Of a stretch of DNA of 17,511 nucleotides, positions 15,818 to 17,511 are shown piece by piece (the first letter of the stretch is position 1; each line of letters begins with the position of its first letter). The notes under the pieces were generated by a model. It saw nothing but the letters and a program-made list of their open reading frames with translations, was not told where the DNA came from and did no database searches. This stretch comes from Actinobacteria bacterium RBG_16_64_13 (GTDB taxonomy: Bacteria; Actinomycetota; Thermoleophilia; RBG-16-64-13). The stretch lies in the NCBI GenBank assembly GCA_001768675.1, contig MELN01000021.1:42370-59880 (forward strand), in the 5' to 3' direction. The position numbers and the translations under genes were made by a program.

Positions 15818-16738
15818 GTGCTGATCATCGGTGAGAACATCCATATCATCGCTCCCGCTGTGAAGGAGGCCATAGTCAATCGCGATACCATGGCCATCCA
15901 GCGCTTGGCCAAAGCGCAGGTCGAGCGGGGCGCCGGGATCTTGGACTTGAACGTAGGCCCTCAGAAGAAAGAAGGGCCGGAGGTCATGCGCTGGCTGGTC
16001 CCCGCGGTACAGGAAGTGGCGGACGTGCCTCTGTCCATCGACACCACCAATCTGGAGGCCATCAGGACCGGGCTGGCCCTGCTCAAGCAGCCGGGCATGG
16101 TCAACTCCACCTCCGCCGAGCCTGAGCGTTTGGAGAAGGTCCCGCTGGTGGCCGCCGAATACGGGGCCCGTATCATCGCCCTGATGATGGGTAAGAGCGG
16201 CATTCCCATGACGGCCGAGGAGCGAGTCTCCATAGCTATAGATACGCTGGTGCCTCGGGCCATCGAGGTGGGCATACCTATCGAGAACCTCTATCTCGAT
16301 CCCCTGGCCATGACGGTAGCCGGTTGCCAGGAGTTCTGCCCTCCCGCGATAGAGGCCATCCGGTATGTCAAGCAGGGCATGGATCCCGCGCCCATGACCA
16401 CTATCGGCCTCAGCAACGTCTCGAACACCGTGCCGGCCGAGATGCGCAGCCTGCTCAACCGCACATATCTCGTGATGCTTATGGCGGCGGGCCTGGATTC
16501 GGCGATAGCCGACCCCTTGGACGACAAGTTGATGGAGGTCATCCGCATCGTCGAGCGGAGGGACGACTCGACGGGCGCCGGTTCCCTGCTTCTCAAGGTC
16601 TACGACCGCACGGCCGCCATGGAGGAACTCGAGCCCTCCGACGTGGACATGTCGGACCCTGAGCAGGCGGATATCTGGAAGACCGTCCAGGTCCTCCTGA
16701 ACAAGGTCATCTACACGGACTCGTACCTGCGCTCGTAG
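15818..16738 (+). CDS. acsE: Methyltetrahydrofolate:corrinoid iron-sulfur protein methyltransferase
   Basis: AcsE transfers the N5-methyl group of methyl-tetrahydrofolate to Co(I) of AcsC/AcsD, joining the methyl and carbonyl branches. The GTG at 15818 follows AAGGAGGAG closely and gives the expected start MLIIGENIH. The pterin-binding TIM barrel is visible: PLSIDTTN (the Asp of the pterin site), MVNSTSAEPERL, LYLDPLAM and IGLSNVS with the conserved Asn. The product is 306 residues against about 262 for Moorella AcsE. Most of the excess lies between LDDKLMEVIRIVE and the terminal VLLNKVIYTDSYL, a ~40-residue acidic insert. It is the last gene of the run and is followed by a strong hairpin and a 430-base intergenic region. 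Confidence 0.94.
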   Translation: MLIIGENIHIIAPAVKEAIVNRDTMAIQRLAKAQVERGAGILDLNVGPQKKEGPEVMRWLVPAVQEVADVPLSIDTTNLEAIRTGLALLKQPGMVNSTSAEPERLEKVPLVAAEYGARIIALMMGKSGIPMTAEERVSIAIDTLVPRAIEVGIPIENLYLDPLAMTVAGCQEFCPPAIEAIRYVKQGMDPAPMTTIGLSNVSNTVPAEMRSLLNRTYLVMLMAAGLDSAIADPLDDKLMEVIRIVERRDDSTGAGSLLLKVYDRTAAMEELEPSDVDMSDPEQADIWKTVQVLLNKVIYTDSYLRS

Positions 16739-16779
16739 CGGCAAGGGCGGCGGCAGGGCCGCCACCGGTCAACGCTTCA

Positions 16780-16814
16780 TCGGCTTCGACACGAAGGGCT
16801 TGTGTCGGAGCCGA
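16780..16814 (+). terminator. Strong hairpin after acsE, possible terminator or 3'-end stabiliser
   Basis: TCGGCTTCGACAC (16780-16792) pairs with GTGTCGGAGCCGA (16802-16814) over 13 positions with a single G-U wobble, around a 9-base loop. There is no T-run after it, so a classical intrinsic terminator is not shown. U-less hairpins are suspected to terminate in some high-G+C bacteria. It lies 41 bases after the acsE stop. A weaker G+C hairpin sits near 16745-16763. Confidence 0.5.
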
Positions 16815-16827
16815 CGAGGTGTTAGCG

Positions 16828-16844
16828 TGTTACAAACTTCACAA
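16828..16844. promoter_or_regulatory. CRP/FNR- or Rex-like dyad, site 1
   Basis: TGTTA-CAAACT-TCACAA has the TGTnA-N6-TnACA geometry shared by CRP/FNR-family and Rex operators. One half is TCACAA and the other TGTTA. It starts 14 bases after the hairpin that follows acsE. Site 2 starts exactly 53 bases downstream, about five helical turns, and has a nearly identical core. Both families are plausible: Rex senses NADH/NAD+, and CooA (a CRP relative) senses CO. Confidence 0.5.
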
Positions 16845-16880
16845 CCATCGGCATGCCGGGGGATTTGTGGGGCTATGTAG

Positions 16881-16898
16881 CGTTACAAATTTCACGAA
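16881..16898. promoter_or_regulatory. CRP/FNR- or Rex-like dyad, site 2
   Basis: CGTTA-CAAATT-TCACG repeats site 1: GTTACAAA-TTCAC is shared except for one central base. The outer bases C and G are complementary, keeping the symmetry. It lies in the same intergenic region, in the same orientation and on the same DNA face as site 1. It is upstream of the leader and terminator preceding the HdrA-like gene. I could not assign a -35/-10 pair around it with confidence. Confidence 0.5.
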
Positions 16899-16971
16899 TT
16901 ACGGGAATCCTCGAGGTCTCAGAAGCGGCGGCCTCCCGCGCCAGGGAGAATTTGCTGAGGAGGATCTTTTA

Positions 16972-17172
16972 GTGGAGTTTGCGCTCACTCGCAGGTGGAG
17001 CCACGCCGGCCGGGTCCCCAACGCCCGGGGTATGTGTCTCCCCGGACGTCGAGGTCACGTGAACTCCTTGCGCTGCGAGCCACGCGGTCGGGCCAGACCC
17101 CTCGGTCCGGCCTTTCTTTTTCCCCACACGTTGCGTAGTCCCTTACCCTCCAGACTGAAGGGGGAAGCATGA
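16972..17172 (+). CDS. Possible 66-residue leader ORF overlapping the HdrA-like start
   Basis: GAGGAGG (16957-16963) lies 8 bases before GTG 16972. The frame runs 66 codons to TGA 17170-17172, overlapping the next gene's ATG as ATGA. The product is Arg/Pro/Gly-rich with no recognised motif, and its last third would be encoded across the hairpin and T-run of an intrinsic terminator. Composition argues against a real protein. The excellent ribosome-binding site and the ATGA overlap argue for translation of some kind, such as a regulatory leader peptide. Confidence 0.22.
   Translation: MEFALTRRWSHAGRVPNARGMCLPGRRGHVNSLRCEPRGRARPLGPAFLFPHTLRSPLPSRLKGEA
17025..17045 (+). promoter_or_regulatory. 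Leader hairpin upstream of the terminator
   Basis: CCGGGG (17025-17030) and CCCCGG (17040-17045) pair perfectly around a 9-base loop. Just upstream, CCGGG (around 17010-17015) and CCCC can compete for the same bases, giving mutually exclusive pairings. It lies between the strong ribosome-binding site at 16957 and the terminator at 17091, where an antiterminator or sensor element would be expected. Confidence 0.35.
17091..17121 (+). terminator. Intrinsic terminator in the leader of the HdrA-like gene
   Basis: GGCCAGACC (17091-17099) pairs with GGTCCGGCC (17104-17112) in 8 of 9 positions, closed by a 4-base loop and followed at once by TTTCTTTTT (17113-17121). This is the clearest rho-independent terminator in the window. 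It lies only 47 bases before the ATG of the HdrA-like gene and over 350 bases after acsE. It therefore ends either acsE readthrough or a transcript that begins in the intergenic region, the latter implying attenuation. Confidence 0.75.
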
Positions 17173-17511
17173 GGACAGGAGTGTTCATCTGCCAGGTCGT
17201 GCCGGGCGACACGGCGGTAGTCGATCCCCGGTCTGTTGCGGCGTACGCGGCCAACCTTCCCCATGTTGAATCGGTCAGGGACCTGGGGGTGCTCCCGACG
17301 CTTGACCCCCACTCCCTGGCGGCCGAGTTCGCGCGCGATAGGTTGGAGCGCGTGGTGGTGGCCGGAGACTCCCCAGGGTTCTTCAAGCCGGCGTTCACCA
17401 AGGCGATGGCGCTCGCGGGCGGAGATCCTGATGAAGTACGGCTGGCATCCTTCCGCGAGCACGGCGCCCTGACCGGGATGGGCGGCGGCACGGTCAGGGC
17501 CAAATCGATAT
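17169..17511 (+). CDS. HdrA-like protein, N-terminal part, cut by the window edge
   Basis: ATG 17169 follows GAAGGGGGA closely and the frame stays open for 114 codons to the end. The order GVFICQ, then VDPRSVAAYAANLPHV, then RVVVAGDSPGFFKPAFTKAM and ASFREHG follows the N-terminal region of heterodisulfide reductase subunit A (HdrA). That region normally reads GVFVCxCG, VVVAxCxPRTHEP and REQCSW. HdrA proteins are flavin and iron-sulfur electron bifurcation hubs, and Hdr-like genes lie near acs and metVF genes in acetogens such as Moorella. Here only Cys9 of these cysteines is left; the other positions are Val, Asp and Gly. This could be a diverged HdrA-like subunit or a separate family built on the same fold. 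A structured leader with a terminator lies immediately upstream. Confidence 0.6.
   Translation, partial: MRTGVFICQVVPGDTAVVDPRSVAAYAANLPHVESVRDLGVLPTLDPHSLAAEFARDRLERVVVAGDSPGFFKPAFTKAMALAGGDPDEVRLASFREHGALTGMGGGTVRAKSI

Noticed and set aside
16819..17172. A 117-codon plus-strand frame spanning the whole intergenic region
   Set aside because: It runs through both dyads and the terminator and has no Shine-Dalgarno at its GTG. Only the part from 16972 has a credible ribosome-binding site.
1..17511. CRISPR arrays, insertion sequences, integrases, rRNA
   Set aside because: I saw no regularly spaced repeats, no transposase or recombinase motifs, and no rRNA sequence. The only RNA gene supported is the tRNA.

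Overview
This window is a high-G+C bacterial chromosome segment. It is dominated by a nearly complete carbonyl branch of the Wood-Ljungdahl (reductive acetyl-CoA) pathway, which marks an anaerobe that makes or breaks acetyl-CoA through carbon monoxide. AcsB carries the N-terminal CODH-docking region typical of bacteria. Start codons are ATG, GTG and possibly TTG, exported proteins have Thr/Ser-rich linkers, and the tRNA does not encode CCA. Together these fit a deep-branching Actinomycetota lineage best, with Chloroflexota as an alternative. The lineage is inference; the pathway assignment is secure.

Layout. (1) Bases 1-1601: the 3' part of a copper-type P1B ATPase (copA), then tRNA-Val(CAC) at 1686-1757 behind a plausible promoter. 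(2) Bases 1780-4207, minus strand, visibly less G+C-rich: a voltage-gated K+ channel, a Thr-rich lipoprotein with a small Cys/His C-terminal domain, and a membrane-anchored staphylococcal-nuclease-like protein with a lamin-tail-like domain. (3) Bases 4603-5691: a small zinc-ribbon protein and a CooC-type nickel-insertion ATPase. (4) Bases 5710-5911: a sigma70-like promoter with a dyad between its -35 and -10 boxes, and a long structured leader. (5) Bases 5912-16738: an HMA-fold protein without the usual CxxC, then acsA/cooS, acsB, acsD, acsC, acsV, a second cooC-type gene (acsF) and acsE. All run in one direction, with short gaps or overlaps. (6) Bases 16739-17168: a hairpin, two CRP/Rex-like dyads 53 bp apart, a structured leader and a textbook intrinsic terminator. 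(7) From 17169 to the window end: the start of a divergent HdrA-like gene.

How the genes work together. AcsE moves the methyl group from methyl-tetrahydrofolate to the cobalt of the corrinoid iron-sulfur protein AcsC-AcsD. CooS reduces CO2 to CO, and AcsB joins methyl, CO and CoA. AcsV reductively reactivates corrinoid that has oxidised to Co(II). The two CooC-type ATPases, and I propose the HMA-like protein, serve nickel loading of CooS and AcsB. The HdrA-like gene probably begins an electron-transfer module that feeds the methyl branch. It appears to have its own regulation: paired operators plus a possible terminator-based attenuator.
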